A stretch of DNA of 64,000 nucleotides. Origin: Acidobacteriota bacterium. GTDB taxonomy: Bacteria > Acidobacteriota > Terriglobia > Acidiferrales > UBA7541. The stretch's first letter is position 1; each line of letters starts with the position of its first letter. The DNA lies in the NCBI GenBank assembly GCA_013289665.1, contig JABCZN010000016.1, positions 1 through 64,000 of the forward strand. Direction: 5' to 3'. This document shows, in pieces, positions 9,128 to 17,740 of this stretch. The notes under the pieces are model-generated. The model searched no databases, was not told the origin of the DNA, and saw only the letters and a program-made list of their open reading frames with translations. The position numbers and the translations under genes were made by a program.

Positions 9128-10291
9128 ATGGGACTGTGGACGCGACGGAAGTTTTTTGTGGGTTCGGTTGCGGGCGGGGCGTTGGCGGGAGCGGGGCGGT
9201 TGTTTGGAAGAGGGCTGGAGATTGGGGAAACGGCGAATGCGGGAGTTCTGGCGAGTGGTAGAGAAGGCTCGGCGGCAGGGGGAACTCGGCCGGTAATGAT
9301 TTCTTCGGCGAATGGGGTGAATGCGCTGGGGAAGGGGATGGAGATTCTGAAGGGTGGCGGCGACACGCTGGAGGCGGCGGTGGCCGCGGTGACGGTGGTC
9401 GAGGATGACCCGAACGACGATTCGGTGGGTTATGGCGGATTGCCGAATGAGGAAGGCGTGGTGGAGTTGGATGCGAGCGTGATGCACGGGCCGACGCGGC
9501 GAGCGGGGAGCGTGGCGAGCGTGCAGAAGATCAAGAACGTGGGGCGGCTGGCGAAGACGGTGATGGAGCGCACGAATCACGTGATGATCGTGGGCGACGG
9601 GGCGCGTCGGTTCGGAGTGGCGGAAGGGTTCGAGGAGATGAACCTACTGACGGAGCATTCGCGGAAGATCTGGCTGGCATGGAAGGCGAAGACGAGCTTC
9701 AACTGGCGGCCGGGAATTGATAGCCCGGAGTGGAAGGAGCACATGGCAAAGTTGTTTGACGGCGACCAGGAGAAGATTGCGTATGCGGAGCAGAGGATCG
9801 CCCATCCGATTACGGGGACGATCAATTGCCTGGCGGTGAATCTGAAGGGCGAGGTGAGCGGGACGACGACGACTTCTGGATTGTCGTGGAAAATTCCTGG
9901 GCGCGTGGGGGATTCGCCGATTATCGGGGCGGGGCTTTATGTGGACGGAGACGTGGGCGGGGCGGGATCAACAGGAAAGGGCGAGGAGAACATCAAGATT
10001 TCGGGCGGGCACACGATTGTGGAGATGATGCGAAAGGGGATGAAGCCGGGAGATGCTTGTTTGGAAGCGTTGGGGCGGGTGGCGCGGAATTACAACGGGG
10101 ACAAAAAGAAATTGGCGACGTTTCATTTGTATTATTACGCGGTGAATAAGGATGGGGAGTTTGGATCGGCGTCGCTTTGGAAAAATGGGTATGAGGCGGG
10201 GAAGGTGGCGAAATTTGCGGTGTGTGATGGGACCGGGAGCCGGTTGGAAACGTGCAGGGCGTTTTTTGATGAGGTGGGGGGAGATCAGTAG
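9128..10291 (+). CDS. N4-(beta-N-acetylglucosaminyl)-L-asparaginase family hydrolase, Tat-exported
   Basis: N-terminal nucleophile amidohydrolase of 387 residues. A twin-arginine leader (TRRKFFVGSVAGGALAGAG) predicts folded export. VGYGGLPNEEGVVELDASVM matches the glycosylasparaginase signature. The self-cleavage site lies at PITGTINCLAV, where Thr would become the catalytic N-terminal residue, followed by GRVGDSPIIGAGLYVDGDVG, the substrate-loop motif. The family usually has Asp or Gly before the Thr; here it is Gly. GAGAGGGGG lies just ahead of ATG 9128. Likely role: hydrolysis of the GlcNAc-Asn bond in glycopeptides, or of isoaspartyl/asparagine substrates. Confidence 0.85.
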   Translation: MGLWTRRKFFVGSVAGGALAGAGRLFGRGLEIGETANAGVLASGREGSAAGGTRPVMISSANGVNALGKGMEILKGGGDTLEAAVAAVTVVEDDPNDDSVGYGGLPNEEGVVELDASVMHGPTRRAGSVASVQKIKNVGRLAKTVMERTNHVMIVGDGARRFGVAEGFEEMNLLTEHSRKIWLAWKAKTSFNWRPGIDSPEWKEHMAKLFDGDQEKIAYAEQRIAHPITGTINCLAVNLKGEVSGTTTTSGLSWKIPGRVGDSPIIGAGLYVDGDVGGAGSTGKGEENIKISGGHTIVEMMRKGMKPGDACLEALGRVARNYNGDKKKLATFHLYYYAVNKDGEFGSASLWKNGYEAGKVAKFAVCDGTGSRLETCRAFFDEVGGDQ

Positions 10292-10377
10292 GGGCGGCGA
10301 CCGGTGGCCAGCGAAGAGGGCCGGGCGAGTCCGGCCCCAACAAAGTTGGGAAGTTTGGGCGGCGGAGTTCCTGGCGT

Positions 10378-10404
10378 GAGTGCGGGAGCTTCGCTCCCGC
10401 ACTC
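10378..10404. repeat. Palindromic hairpin repeat (type B)
   Basis: Perfect inverted repeat centred on GCGGGAGCTTCGCTCCCGC with flanking GAGT/ACTC. It lies 12 bases before the oxidoreductase start, and its ACTCAAAA tail recurs at 13994 and 23089. A second core copy is at 14845-14863. Confidence 0.7.
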
Positions 10405-10415
10405 AAAAGGCGGAT

Positions 10416-11555
10416 ATGGATCGGGCTAATGTTTTGATTGTCGGAGGAGGGGTGGTGGGGTGCGCTGTTGCGGAGGGGCTTTCGCGGCGGTGGACGGATG
10501 TTTTTCTGGTGGAGAAAAACCCGAAGTTGGGTATGGCTACCAGTTCTCGGAATAGCGGGGTGATTCATTCGGGGATTTATTATCCGAAGGGGTCGTGGAA
10601 GGCGAGGCTTTGCGTGGCGGGGAACCGGCTGACGAAGGAGTTTTGTTTGCGGCATGGCGTGGCGCACCGGACTACGGGGAAATTGGTGGTGGCTCAGGAT
10701 GCTGGCGAGACAGCGGAGTTGTTGGCGCTGAAGAAAAAAGGAGAGGACAACGGAGTCACGGGATTGCGGCTGATTGATGCGGCGGAGATTCGCCGGCAGG
10801 AACCGCACGTGCAGGGACATGCCGCGCTGGAGGTGCCTTCGACCGGGATTTGTTCGGCGGAGGAGCTGGTGCATGCGTTTGCGCGGGTGGCGGAGGGACA
10901 GGGCGCGAACCTGGTGAATCACGCTACGGTGGTTAGGATGGAACCGCGGAAAGATTCGGTGCGGGTGACGCTGCGGATTGGGGACAAGGAGAAGTCGGAG
11001 GAAGAGACGATTGAGGCGCGGTGCGTGGTGAACTCGGCGGGATTGTATGCGGATGAAGTGGCGGGGATGCTGGGGCCCCGGCCGTGGAAGATTTATCCGG
11101 TGCGCGGGGAGTATTGTGAGATTCGCGGGGCGCGGGCGGAGTTGATTCGGAATCTGGTGTACCCGCTGCCGCATCACGACCAGTTGACGCTGGGGGTGCA
11201 TTTCACGAAGACGCTTTGGGGGACGACGCTGGTGGGGCCTACGGCGAGGTATGTGGATGGGAAAGAAAATTATGAGCGGGGGCGGTTGAGCATTGCGGAG
11301 TTTGCGGCAGATGCGAAGACGATGCTGCCGGAGATTGAGGAGCGGGATTTGCAGTTGGGTTATACGGGATTGCGCCCGAAATTGAAGGCGCCGGGGGAAA
11401 AGGGGATTGCGGATTTTGTGATTGAGGCGGATCGGGAGGTGCCGCAGGTGATTCAGCTGGTGGGGATTGAGTCGCCGGGGTTGACGGCGGCGGCGGCGAT
11501 TGCGGGGAGGGTGGGGGAGTTGGTGGGAGAGGTGTTGGTGAATACGAACAGGTGA
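10416..11555 (+). CDS. FAD-dependent oxidoreductase, LhgO/2-hydroxyglutarate oxidase-like
   Basis: A 379-residue DAO-fold flavoprotein. NVLIVGGGVVGCAVAEGLSR is the FAD-binding Rossmann motif at the N-terminus; EKNPKLGMATSSRNSGVIHSG is the region that contacts the flavin; GVESPGLTAA-like VGIESPGLTAAAAIAG closes the FAD site. The HSGIYYPKGSWKARLCV segment is characteristic of L-2-hydroxyglutarate dehydrogenase/oxidase relatives. I start it at ATG 10416, behind AAGGCGG, rather than at 10380, because the earlier codons lie inside a hairpin repeat. The likely reaction is oxidation of a 2-hydroxy acid; electron acceptor unknown. Confidence 0.8.
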   Translation: MDRANVLIVGGGVVGCAVAEGLSRRWTDVFLVEKNPKLGMATSSRNSGVIHSGIYYPKGSWKARLCVAGNRLTKEFCLRHGVAHRTTGKLVVAQDAGETAELLALKKKGEDNGVTGLRLIDAAEIRRQEPHVQGHAALEVPSTGICSAEELVHAFARVAEGQGANLVNHATVVRMEPRKDSVRVTLRIGDKEKSEEETIEARCVVNSAGLYADEVAGMLGPRPWKIYPVRGEYCEIRGARAELIRNLVYPLPHHDQLTLGVHFTKTLWGTTLVGPTARYVDGKENYERGRLSIAEFAADAKTMLPEIEERDLQLGYTGLRPKLKAPGEKGIADFVIEADREVPQVIQLVGIESPGLTAAAAIAGRVGELVGEVLVNTNR

Positions 11556-11604
11556 TCGGTGTGAAGAACGTGCCCAATTTTACTTTTCCGGAAGTACTTT
11601 ACGT

Positions 11605-11646
11605 TGGGGTCCTTCGCACATCCTCGCCGGATGAGCTCAGGAAGGC
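11605..11646. repeat. Dispersed repeat A, copy 1
   Basis: GGGGTCCTTCGCACATCCTC followed by GCCGGATGAGCTCAGGA. This belongs to a family with copies near 13028, 22944, 30641 and 45174, all in the same orientation and all between genes. Confidence 0.6.
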
Positions 11647-11682
11647 AACGCTATAAACCAGGTTTTAATTCCGATTTCACAA

Positions 11683-12975
11683 TCATTCAACAATGAGGCG
11701 AAGGAATTTTTTCTTGCCAAGCCTTATCTCATATGAACATGCGCCATCTGGTGCGAGCTTCGCTGTAGCGTCAGTGACAATCTGGCCGTTAATTTCAAGA
11801 CCGCCTTGCTTGATTACTCGTTCAGCTTCGGCGACCGAAGGTATCTCCTCCAGATACTGCAACACTTGAGACCATTTCTTGGAGCCACTCACCACTAAAG
11901 GAACCAGGATTCCTTCTCTCCGGACTTCAGTTACTAGTCCGCCCTCTATGCGGCGGAAATGCACTTCACGCATTTCTTGGGGCGCCTGGCGGTCGCGGAA
12001 GACGCGTTGGAAATTTCCAGCGGCTTTACGGGCCGCGTCGGGGCCGTGGAAGCCGGAGACGATTTCTTCGGCGAGGTGCATTTTGGCGTCCATGGGATGG
12101 AGCGCACCCGAGGAGACTTCCTGTTTGAGCGCGGTGATTTGCTGGGGCGTGCGGTCGGTGGTGAGTTCGTAGTAGGTCCACATGAGGTCGTCCGGAATGG
12201 ACATGATCTTGCCGAACATGTCGGCGGGCGGCTCGGTGATGCCGATGTAGTTGCCGATGCTCTTGGACATTTTGCGCTGGCCGTCGAGGCCGACGAGGAT
12301 GGGCATAGTGAGAATGGCCTGGCCGGGGAGACCGTACTCGCGCTGGATTTCGCGGTGAACGAGGAGATTGAATTTTTGTTCGGTGGCACCGAGTTCGACG
12401 TCGGACTTGAGGGAGACGGCGTCGTAGGCGGTGAGGAGCGGATAGAGGAGTTCGTGGACGGAGATGGGATGGCCCTTGTCGAGCCGATTGCGGAAATCCT
12501 CGCGCTCGAGCATGCGGGCGAGGCGATAGTGGGAGCAGAGGCGGACGACGGCTTCGGCGGAAAGTTTGGAGAGCCATTCGCTGTTGTAGCGGACTTCGGT
12601 TTTGGCGGGGTCGAGGATCTTAAAGACCTGGGCGAGATAGGTTTTGGCGTTGGCGTCCACCTGTTCGCGGGTTAGCGGCGGACGTGTTTCGGAAACGCCG
12701 GTGGGGTCACCGATCATGGCGGAGAAATCGCCGATTAGAAAGACGGCGGTGTGGCCCAGGTCCTGGAAATGTTTTAGTTTGCGAAGAACTACAGTGTGGC
12801 CCAGGTGGAGATCGGGGGCCGTCGGATCGACGCCCAGGTAGACGCGCAACGGGGTGCCGGATTTTAGGGACTTTTCGAGGCTGGCGCGGAGTTCGGATTC
12901 GGGGATGATTTCAGCTGCGCCTTTTTTGAGGTAGGCGAGTTGTTCGTCGACGGGTTTGAAGGTGGTGGAGGACAT
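11683..12975 (-). CDS. tyrS: Tyrosyl-tRNA synthetase
   Basis: Class I synthetase charging tRNA-Tyr in the cytosol. The 430-residue protein has the HIGH-type motif DLHLGHTVVLRKL at ~residue 55, the KMSKS motif (QRKMSKSIGNYIG) at ~240 and a C-terminal S4 RNA-binding domain (AERVIKQGGLEINGQIV). Length matches the longer TyrS type. It is the last gene of a minus-strand run containing purN, with a dispersed repeat between them. The 3' ~260 bases (the S4 part) look clearly less GC-rich than the rest of the gene, hinting at allelic replacement. Confidence 0.95.
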   Translation of the reverse strand: MSSTTFKPVDEQLAYLKKGAAEIIPESELRASLEKSLKSGTPLRVYLGVDPTAPDLHLGHTVVLRKLKHFQDLGHTAVFLIGDFSAMIGDPTGVSETRPPLTREQVDANAKTYLAQVFKILDPAKTEVRYNSEWLSKLSAEAVVRLCSHYRLARMLEREDFRNRLDKGHPISVHELLYPLLTAYDAVSLKSDVELGATEQKFNLLVHREIQREYGLPGQAILTMPILVGLDGQRKMSKSIGNYIGITEPPADMFGKIMSIPDDLMWTYYELTTDRTPQQITALKQEVSSGALHPMDAKMHLAEEIVSGFHGPDAARKAAGNFQRVFRDRQAPQEMREVHFRRIEGGLVTEVRREGILVPLVVSGSKKWSQVLQYLEEIPSVAEAERVIKQGGLEINGQIVTDATAKLAPDGACSYEIRLGKKKFLRLIVE

Positions 12976-13027
12976 TTTCTTTGGTTGCGGAAGACCTTCC
13001 TATTTTACTTTGGGTGATGCAATTTGG

Positions 13028-13074
13028 CTTGAGGTCCTTCGGGCATCCTTCCCGGGTGCCTCCAGGATGACAAG
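13028..13074. repeat. Dispersed repeat A, copy 2
   Basis: GAGGTCCTTCGGGCATCCTT, then CCCGGGTGCCTCCAGGATGA. Lies between purN and tyrS. Confidence 0.65.
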
Positions 13075-13114
13075 GCACCTAGAAACGACGAGTCACCGAA
13101 AGATGACACGCTAA

Positions 13115-13723
13115 CTACACGGAATCGAGGACGCGGCGGCCGGCGATTTTGTAGTTCCCTTCCAGGACGATTTTTACGGCTTGGGTGTAGATGCGATGTT
13201 CTTCTTTCAGGATACGGGCGGAAAGGGTGTGCTCATCGTCGGAATCGAGGACCGGGACGACGGCTTGCAGAATGATGGGGCCGGCGTCGAGATTTTCGTC
13301 GACGAAATGGACGGTGCAGCCGGCGAATTTGACACCGTAGTCGAGCGCCTGCTTTTGCGATTCAAGGCCGGGGAAAGAGGGGAGGAGCGAGGGATGAATA
13401 TTTAGGATGCGTTGGGGGAAAGCGGCTACGAAGAAGGGAGAGAGGAGGCGCATGTAGCCGGCGAGGCAGACCAGATCGACATTGTATTCGCGGAGGACGG
13501 CGGCGACCTGGCGGTCGTAGACTTCGCGTTCAAGACCCTTCGATGGGATTGCCCGGGTGGGAATGTTGCGGGCGGCGGCGCGTTCGAGGCCCGGGGCGTT
13601 GGGTTTGTTGCTGACCACGATGGAGAGTTCGGCGTTGGGGATGCGGCCGGCGGAGACACTATCGGCGAGGGCTTCGAAGTTGGAGCCGCGGCCGCTCAGG
13701 AGAACGCCGATGCGATGGGTCAT
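13115..13723 (-). CDS. purN: Phosphoribosylglycinamide formyltransferase (GAR transformylase)
   Basis: Third step of purine synthesis: formylates GAR using 10-formyl-THF. The 202-residue protein starts at ATG 13723 (MTHRIGVLLSGRGSNFEAL); a GTG six codons earlier is possible. SGRGSNF binds GAR phosphate. NIHPSLLPSFPG carries the catalytic Asn and His, and GCTVHFVDENLDAGPII carries the catalytic Asp. Same strand as the other pur genes, but separated from purM by a VOC gene and an opposite-strand gene, so it is probably a separate transcript. Confidence 0.95.
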   Translation of the reverse strand: MTHRIGVLLSGRGSNFEALADSVSAGRIPNAELSIVVSNKPNAPGLERAAARNIPTRAIPSKGLEREVYDRQVAAVLREYNVDLVCLAGYMRLLSPFFVAAFPQRILNIHPSLLPSFPGLESQKQALDYGVKFAGCTVHFVDENLDAGPIILQAVVPVLDSDDEHTLSARILKEEHRIYTQAVKIVLEGNYKIAGRRVLDSV

Positions 13724-13804
13724 GAAGAAAAAACTTAACACACATGCGCAGGACGGCCAAATGCGGTATGCCGTAATCGGAAACAGAGAAGAGGGGACCG
13801 AACG

Positions 13805-13995
13805 CCCCGACCAAGTCGGGGTAAACGCCGCTCGCTGGGGAAGCGTGCAGTGATCGCTCGGAAGAGGAAGAAAACCCCAAGAGCACAGGCGGGAGTGCCT
13901 GTGCCCACAAGGGAGCGCATCAGGACAGGGATCGGTGATCGTGGCGGGTTTGGGCGGATGAGTGCAGTTGGCAAAAGCGACCGCAGGGCGGTCGC
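13805..13995. repeat. Cluster of three hairpin repeats upstream of purN
   Basis: Three palindromes lie in the gap between purN and the VOC gene: CCCCGACCAAGTCGGGG (13805-13821), a GCACAGGC..GCCTGTGC hairpin (13883-13904) and GCGACCGCAGGGCGGTCGC (13977-13995) followed by ACTCAAAA. Relatives occur elsewhere in the window. Confidence 0.55.
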
Positions 13996-14003
13996 ACTCA
14001 AAA

Positions 14004-14384
14004 TCAGGAGAATTGGGCGAAGGTGATGAAGTGGCCGGCGGGGTCCTTTACGCCGATTTCTCTGGCGCCGTAGAAGGTGGTGCGTTCGGGGAGATAGATT
14101 TCGGCGCCTCTGAGGGCGGACTTGATGGCTTCGAGGTTTTCGACTTCGACGTAGAGGAAGGTGGGGCCTTTCCGCACGTCGGCGGAAATGGAGGGGAGAT
14201 CGTGGTCGGCGCTCGCGTAGGTCTGGTACATGATTTCGGCGTCGCCGCTTTTGAACGCCACGAAGGCGAGTTTCGTGCCTTCCGGGACTTCGATGGTTTT
14301 GGTGAAGGCGAGCTTTTCCAGCCAGAAAGGGAGGACGGGTTCGATCTCTTTTACAAAGAGGACGGGGGTGATTTTTCTGACCAT
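14004..14384 (-). CDS. VOC-superfamily (glyoxalase/bleomycin-resistance fold) protein
   Basis: A 126-residue protein with a strong ribosome site (AAAGGAGAA) before ATG 14384. The paired beta-alpha-beta-beta-beta pattern is typical: ITPVLFVKEIEPVLPFWLEKL at the start, FLYVEVENLEAIKSAL in the middle and GAREIGVKDPAGHFITFAQF at the end. The last motif is the usual C-terminal metal/substrate strand. No specific reaction can be assigned. Longer upstream frames to 14870 are antisense to the next gene and were discarded. Confidence 0.8.
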   Translation of the reverse strand: MVRKITPVLFVKEIEPVLPFWLEKLAFTKTIEVPEGTKLAFVAFKSGDAEIMYQTYASADHDLPSISADVRKGPTFLYVEVENLEAIKSALRGAEIYLPERTTFYGAREIGVKDPAGHFITFAQFS

Positions 14385-14514
14385 GGGGATTTCTCCTTTT
14401 GGACTTAGACGGAGACAGGACGCAAAAGATAAAGGTGTTGAAACGCGCCGCGCATCGGGGTAGAGTTTCAAATTGGCCATAGCGAAAGTAAAGCGAATAT
14501 TGGAAGGAGGCGCT

Positions 14515-14796
14515 ATGCAGGCGCAGAGGCGATTAGAGGATTTGATTTCGGTGGGGCCGGCAATGTTGCGGGATTTTGAGATGTTGGGGATTCGGTCGGT
14601 CGAGGAGCTGGCGAAGCAGGAGCCGAAGAAGATGTATGGGAAGTTGGAGAAGTTGACCGGGCAGCACCAGGATATCTGCGTGTTGGATACGTTTGAGGCG
14701 GCGGTGGCGCAGGCGCGGAATCCGCGGTTGGCGGCGGAGAGGTGTGAGTGGTGGTGGTGGAGCCGGAAGAGGAAGAGGGCGGAGGGCAAGGGGTAA
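14515..14796 (+). CDS. Helix-hairpin-helix protein, Cdd1-like
   Basis: A 93-residue protein starting at ATG 14515 behind AAGGAGG. LEDLISVGPAMLRDFEMLGI followed by RSVEELAKQ is a helix-hairpin-helix resembling the Cdd1 pathogenicity-locus family and the mixed-lineage HhH proteins that bind DNA non-specifically. MYGKLEKLTGQHQDICVLD is the conserved second half. The C-terminus is very basic with four tryptophans. It is the only plus-strand gene inside the purine block, lying between the VOC gene and purM. Confidence 0.7.
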   Translation: MQAQRRLEDLISVGPAMLRDFEMLGIRSVEELAKQEPKKMYGKLEKLTGQHQDICVLDTFEAAVAQARNPRLAAERCEWWWWSRKRKRAEGKG

Positions 14797-14844
14797 CGGG
14801 TGGGCGTTTTTTGAATGCTTGGGTCGAAGGGTTCTTCTCTAAAA

Positions 14845-14863
14845 GCGGGAGCTTCGCTCCCGC
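14845..14863. repeat. Palindromic hairpin repeat (type B), copy 2
   Basis: GCGGGAGCTTCGCTCCCGC, identical in its core to the repeat at 10378-10404. It sits between the converging ends of the HhH gene and purM, where it could act as a bidirectional terminator, though no T run follows. Confidence 0.65.
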
Positions 14864-14871
14864 ACTCCAAA

Positions 14872-15918
14872 TTATAGGTTTAGGGCGCCGGAATAGACGA
14901 GCCGGGCTTTGCCCGTGTCGCCACGTTCGACGCGGCCGATGCGGAAAAATTTCTCGCGGCGGCGTTTGAGGTCGGCTTCGGCTTCTTTTACGTGGTCGGA
15001 GGGGACGATTACGATCATGCCTACGCCCATGTTGAAGGACTGGAGGAGTTCGTCGCTGTCAATTTCGCCGAGCTTGGCCAGATACTTGAAGATCGGGGGA
15101 ATCGGCCAGGCGTCGAGATCGATGATGGCTTTTACTCCGCTCGGAAGCACGCGGGGGAGATTGCCGGGGATGCCGCCGCCGGTGATGTGGGCCAAAGCGG
15201 AGATCCAGCCTTTGTTGAGGAGATTTTTGACCGCGGGGGCGTAGCAGAGATGCGGCTTGAGGAGTTCGGCGCCGATTTTGTTGCCGACTTCGGCGACATA
15301 GGTGTCGGGCTTGAGCTTGGCCATTTCAAAGACGAGCTTGCGGGCCAGCGAGTAGCCGTTGGTGTGAAGGCCGGCGGAGGGAAGGGCGAGGAGCGTGTCG
15401 CCGGGCTTTACGTTTTTGCCGGAGAGAATATTCTTGCGTTCGACGATGCCGACGATGAAGCCGGCGAGATCGTATTCGCCGGAAGAATAGAAGCCCGGCA
15501 TTTCTGCGGTTTCGCCGCCGATTAGGGCGCAGCCCGCTTTGCGGCAGGCGCGGCTCATGCCGTCGACGAGTTGCTCGATGACGTTGGCTTCGAGCTTGCC
15601 CATGGCGAGGTAGTCGAGGAAGAAAAGAGGCTCGGCGCCCTGGACGAGAATGTCGTTGACGCAATGATTTACAAGATCAGCCCCGACGGTCGAGTGAACG
15701 CCCATGGCCATGGCGATCTTGAGTTTGGTGCCGACGCCATCGGCGCTGGAGACGAGGACCGGCTCTTTGAGTTTCTTGTGATCGAGGGAGAAGAGGGCGC
15801 CAAATCCACCGATGCCGCCCAGAACAGCGGGCGTGAAGGTCCGGCTGGCCAGATGACGGATGCGCTGTTTGGCGTCATCGGCTACGGCGATATTGACTCC
15901 GGCATCCGCGTATTTCAT
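14872..15918 (-). CDS. purM: Phosphoribosylformylglycinamidine cyclo-ligase (AIR synthetase)
   Basis: Closes the imidazole ring (FGAM + ATP to AIR). The 348-residue protein starts at ATG 15918 (MKYADAGVNIAVADDAKQRI), which matches the typical family N-terminus and length; an in-frame 21-codon extension was rejected. ATP-binding/active-site segments are visible: GGFGALFSL, VSSADGVGTKLKIAMAMGVH, DLVNHCVNDILVQGAEPLFF, GGETAEMPGFY and HITGGGIPGNLPRVLP. Next upstream on the same strand are the two lepB genes and purF. Confidence 0.95.
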   Translation of the reverse strand: MKYADAGVNIAVADDAKQRIRHLASRTFTPAVLGGIGGFGALFSLDHKKLKEPVLVSSADGVGTKLKIAMAMGVHSTVGADLVNHCVNDILVQGAEPLFFLDYLAMGKLEANVIEQLVDGMSRACRKAGCALIGGETAEMPGFYSSGEYDLAGFIVGIVERKNILSGKNVKPGDTLLALPSAGLHTNGYSLARKLVFEMAKLKPDTYVAEVGNKIGAELLKPHLCYAPAVKNLLNKGWISALAHITGGGIPGNLPRVLPSGVKAIIDLDAWPIPPIFKYLAKLGEIDSDELLQSFNMGVGMIVIVPSDHVKEAEADLKRRREKFFRIGRVERGDTGKARLVYSGALNL

Positions 15919-16061
15919 GGTGAGGTGCCTCAACAGTTCGATGCGTGACGCTGGGTCGAGCGGTGCGGCTTGCCGGGTCAAAACCCGCGGGACGGTGGGT
16001 GGCCGCGAGGCAGGAACACGACAGAGGTCACACTGTGGGCAGAGCGTAAACCAGAAAGCAC

Positions 16062-16084
16062 GGCCCGCCTCGGAGGGTCGGGCC
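16062..16084. repeat. Hairpin repeat (type C) between lepB and purM
   Basis: GGCCCG...CGGGCC inverted repeat with a loop over CCTCGGAGG. One of several GGCCCG-type hairpins in intergenic spaces. Confidence 0.5.
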
Positions 16085-16110
16085 CTAGAAACACTCTCGA
16101 CCGCTAGAGT

Positions 16111-16842
16111 TTAAAACACATGGAACAGCCTGCGCCAGCGGATGGTGCCGGGATGAATCAGGGCGTTGCCGTAGGCGAGAAACCTGGCACCGATATCGCC
16201 GTTCCAGGCGTCACGTGGCGCGTCCAATGACATATAAATGAGCACCGGAGTACCGAGAATATCATTGCGAGGCACGCAGCCCCAATAGCGGGAATCGAGA
16301 GAATTTTCGCGATTGTCGCCCATGACGAAGTAGCAGTCTTTCGGAATGGTGAACGGCAAGCCGGTGAACGGGGCGATGAGCTGCGATCGGCCGGGAGGCT
16401 CGCTGCGGCCGATGGTGTAATTTTCGACGAGTCTTTTGCCGTTGATCCAGACGGCGCCTTCGTGGACGTCAACGGTCTCACCAGGGAGGCCGATGACCCG
16501 CTTGACGTAATCGGGTTGCGCGGGATCGAAGGGTGGCTTGAAGATGACGATTTGCTGGCGCTTGGGATCACGCCACAGGGGAACGTGAATGTTGGTGAAG
16601 GGGATTCCGGCGTCGTAGCCGACGCGGCTCATGATGAGGTGGTCGCCGATAAGCAGCGTGTTTTCCATGGAGCCGGACGGAATGACGCGGGCTTGGCCGA
16701 GCGTGCCGTTGATGAGCATGAAGGCGAGAATGACCCAGAACCAGGCGATGATTTCGCTTTTGACCTTGGCGCTCATGGAAGCGTCGGATTCCTTTCCAGG
16801 AGCGCCATTCTTGGTTTTCACTTTGATTGCGTCAGCTTTCAC
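16111..16842 (-). CDS. lepB: Signal peptidase I, copy 1
   Basis: Inner-membrane serine/lysine protease that removes signal peptides. The 243-residue protein starts at GTG 16842, behind AAGGTGA. One transmembrane helix (IIAWFWVILAFMLINGTL) precedes VIPSGSMENTLL with nucleophile Ser58; the general-base Lys lies in DYVKRVIGLPGE; MGDNRENSLDSRYWG is the third signature. It is a tandem duplicate of the next upstream gene, including the same start codon and the upstream CACGATTCACCTTA element. Located between purF and purM. Confidence 0.93.
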   Translation of the reverse strand: MKADAIKVKTKNGAPGKESDASMSAKVKSEIIAWFWVILAFMLINGTLGQARVIPSGSMENTLLIGDHLIMSRVGYDAGIPFTNIHVPLWRDPKRQQIVIFKPPFDPAQPDYVKRVIGLPGETVDVHEGAVWINGKRLVENYTIGRSEPPGRSQLIAPFTGLPFTIPKDCYFVMGDNRENSLDSRYWGCVPRNDILGTPVLIYMSLDAPRDAWNGDIGARFLAYGNALIHPGTIRWRRLFHVF

Positions 16843-16905
16843 GATTCACCTTAAGCGGTCAAGAACCATCATAGCCCGTTGCGGCCCGAGATTCACGGAA
16901 TGGCA

Positions 16906-17640
16906 TTAAAAAGTTTCGAATAAACGCTTCCAGCGAATCTCGCTCGGATGAAACAAAGCATTCCCGTATGCGCGGAGACGCTCGACAATATTTCCATTCC
17001 ATGCGTCACCGGAAGCATTGACGGACATATAGATGGCCACGGGCGTACCAAGAATGGCACTGCGCGGAACACAACCCCAGTAACGGCTGTCGTAGGAATT
17101 GCCGCGGTTGTCACCCATCACAAAGTACTGATTTTCTGGCACGGTCAACGGCGCTCCCTGGAAGGGAGGGAGCAATTCATAGTGCGAAGGAAGCTCTGTT
17201 GGGCCGGTCGTATAGTTTTCTTCCAGCTTCGCGCCGTTGATCCACACGGAACCATCGTGAATCCGGATCTTGTCGCCCGGCAAGCCGATGACGCGCTTGA
17301 TGAGATCCGGTTGGTCTTGCTTACCGTACGGCGGCTTGAAGATGATGATCTGCCGGCGCTTGGGATCGCGCCACAGGGGAAGGTGAATGTTGGTGAAAGG
17401 GATGCCGGCATCGTAGCCGATGCGGCTCATGATCAGATGATCTCCGACCAAGAGAGTGTTCTCCATGGAGCCGGAAGGAATGACGCGAGCCTGTCCGAGA
17501 GTGCCGTTGACGAGCAGGAAGACCAGGCCGATCCAGAACCAGGCGAGGATCTCGCTTTTGACTTTGGCGCTCATGGAGGTGCCGGATTCTTTTGCGGGTG
17601 CGGCGTTTCTGGATTTTGCTTTAATTCCGTCAGTTTTCAC
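16906..17640 (-). CDS. lepB: Signal peptidase I, copy 2
   Basis: The 244-residue paralogue of the neighbouring lepB, with all catalytic motifs intact (VIPSGSMENTLL, DLIKRVIGLPGDK, MGDNRGNSYDSRYWG) and one N-terminal transmembrane helix. It starts at GTG 17640 behind the same AAGGTGAATC ribosome site as its twin. The two copies are most alike in the catalytic region and differ most in the cytoplasmic N-terminus and the substrate-facing region around GPTELPSHYELL. This suggests an older duplication with some specialisation rather than a fresh one. Confidence 0.93.
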   Translation of the reverse strand: MKTDGIKAKSRNAAPAKESGTSMSAKVKSEILAWFWIGLVFLLVNGTLGQARVIPSGSMENTLLVGDHLIMSRIGYDAGIPFTNIHLPLWRDPKRRQIIIFKPPYGKQDQPDLIKRVIGLPGDKIRIHDGSVWINGAKLEENYTTGPTELPSHYELLPPFQGAPLTVPENQYFVMGDNRGNSYDSRYWGCVPRSAILGTPVAIYMSVNASGDAWNGNIVERLRAYGNALFHPSEIRWKRLFETF

Positions 17641-17698
17641 GATTCACCTTACCTCGGGGGATGCACTTTTTCGCTATGTCTGAACTAATTTGGACTGT

Positions 17699-17714
17699 CC
17701 GGGCTAAAGCCCGG
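17699..17714. repeat. Hairpin repeat (type C) upstream of lepB copy 2
   Basis: CCGGGCTAAAGCCCGG, followed by CCACTACAAG; it lies between the end of purF and the lepB pair. Confidence 0.5.
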
Positions 17715-17740
17715 CCACTACAAGGGCTTGGCTACAGGTT

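Noticed and set aside
9968..11201. Long minus-strand frames opposite the asparaginase and oxidoreductase genes
   Set aside because: They are Pro/His/Arg-rich shadows of real plus-strand genes with clear motifs.
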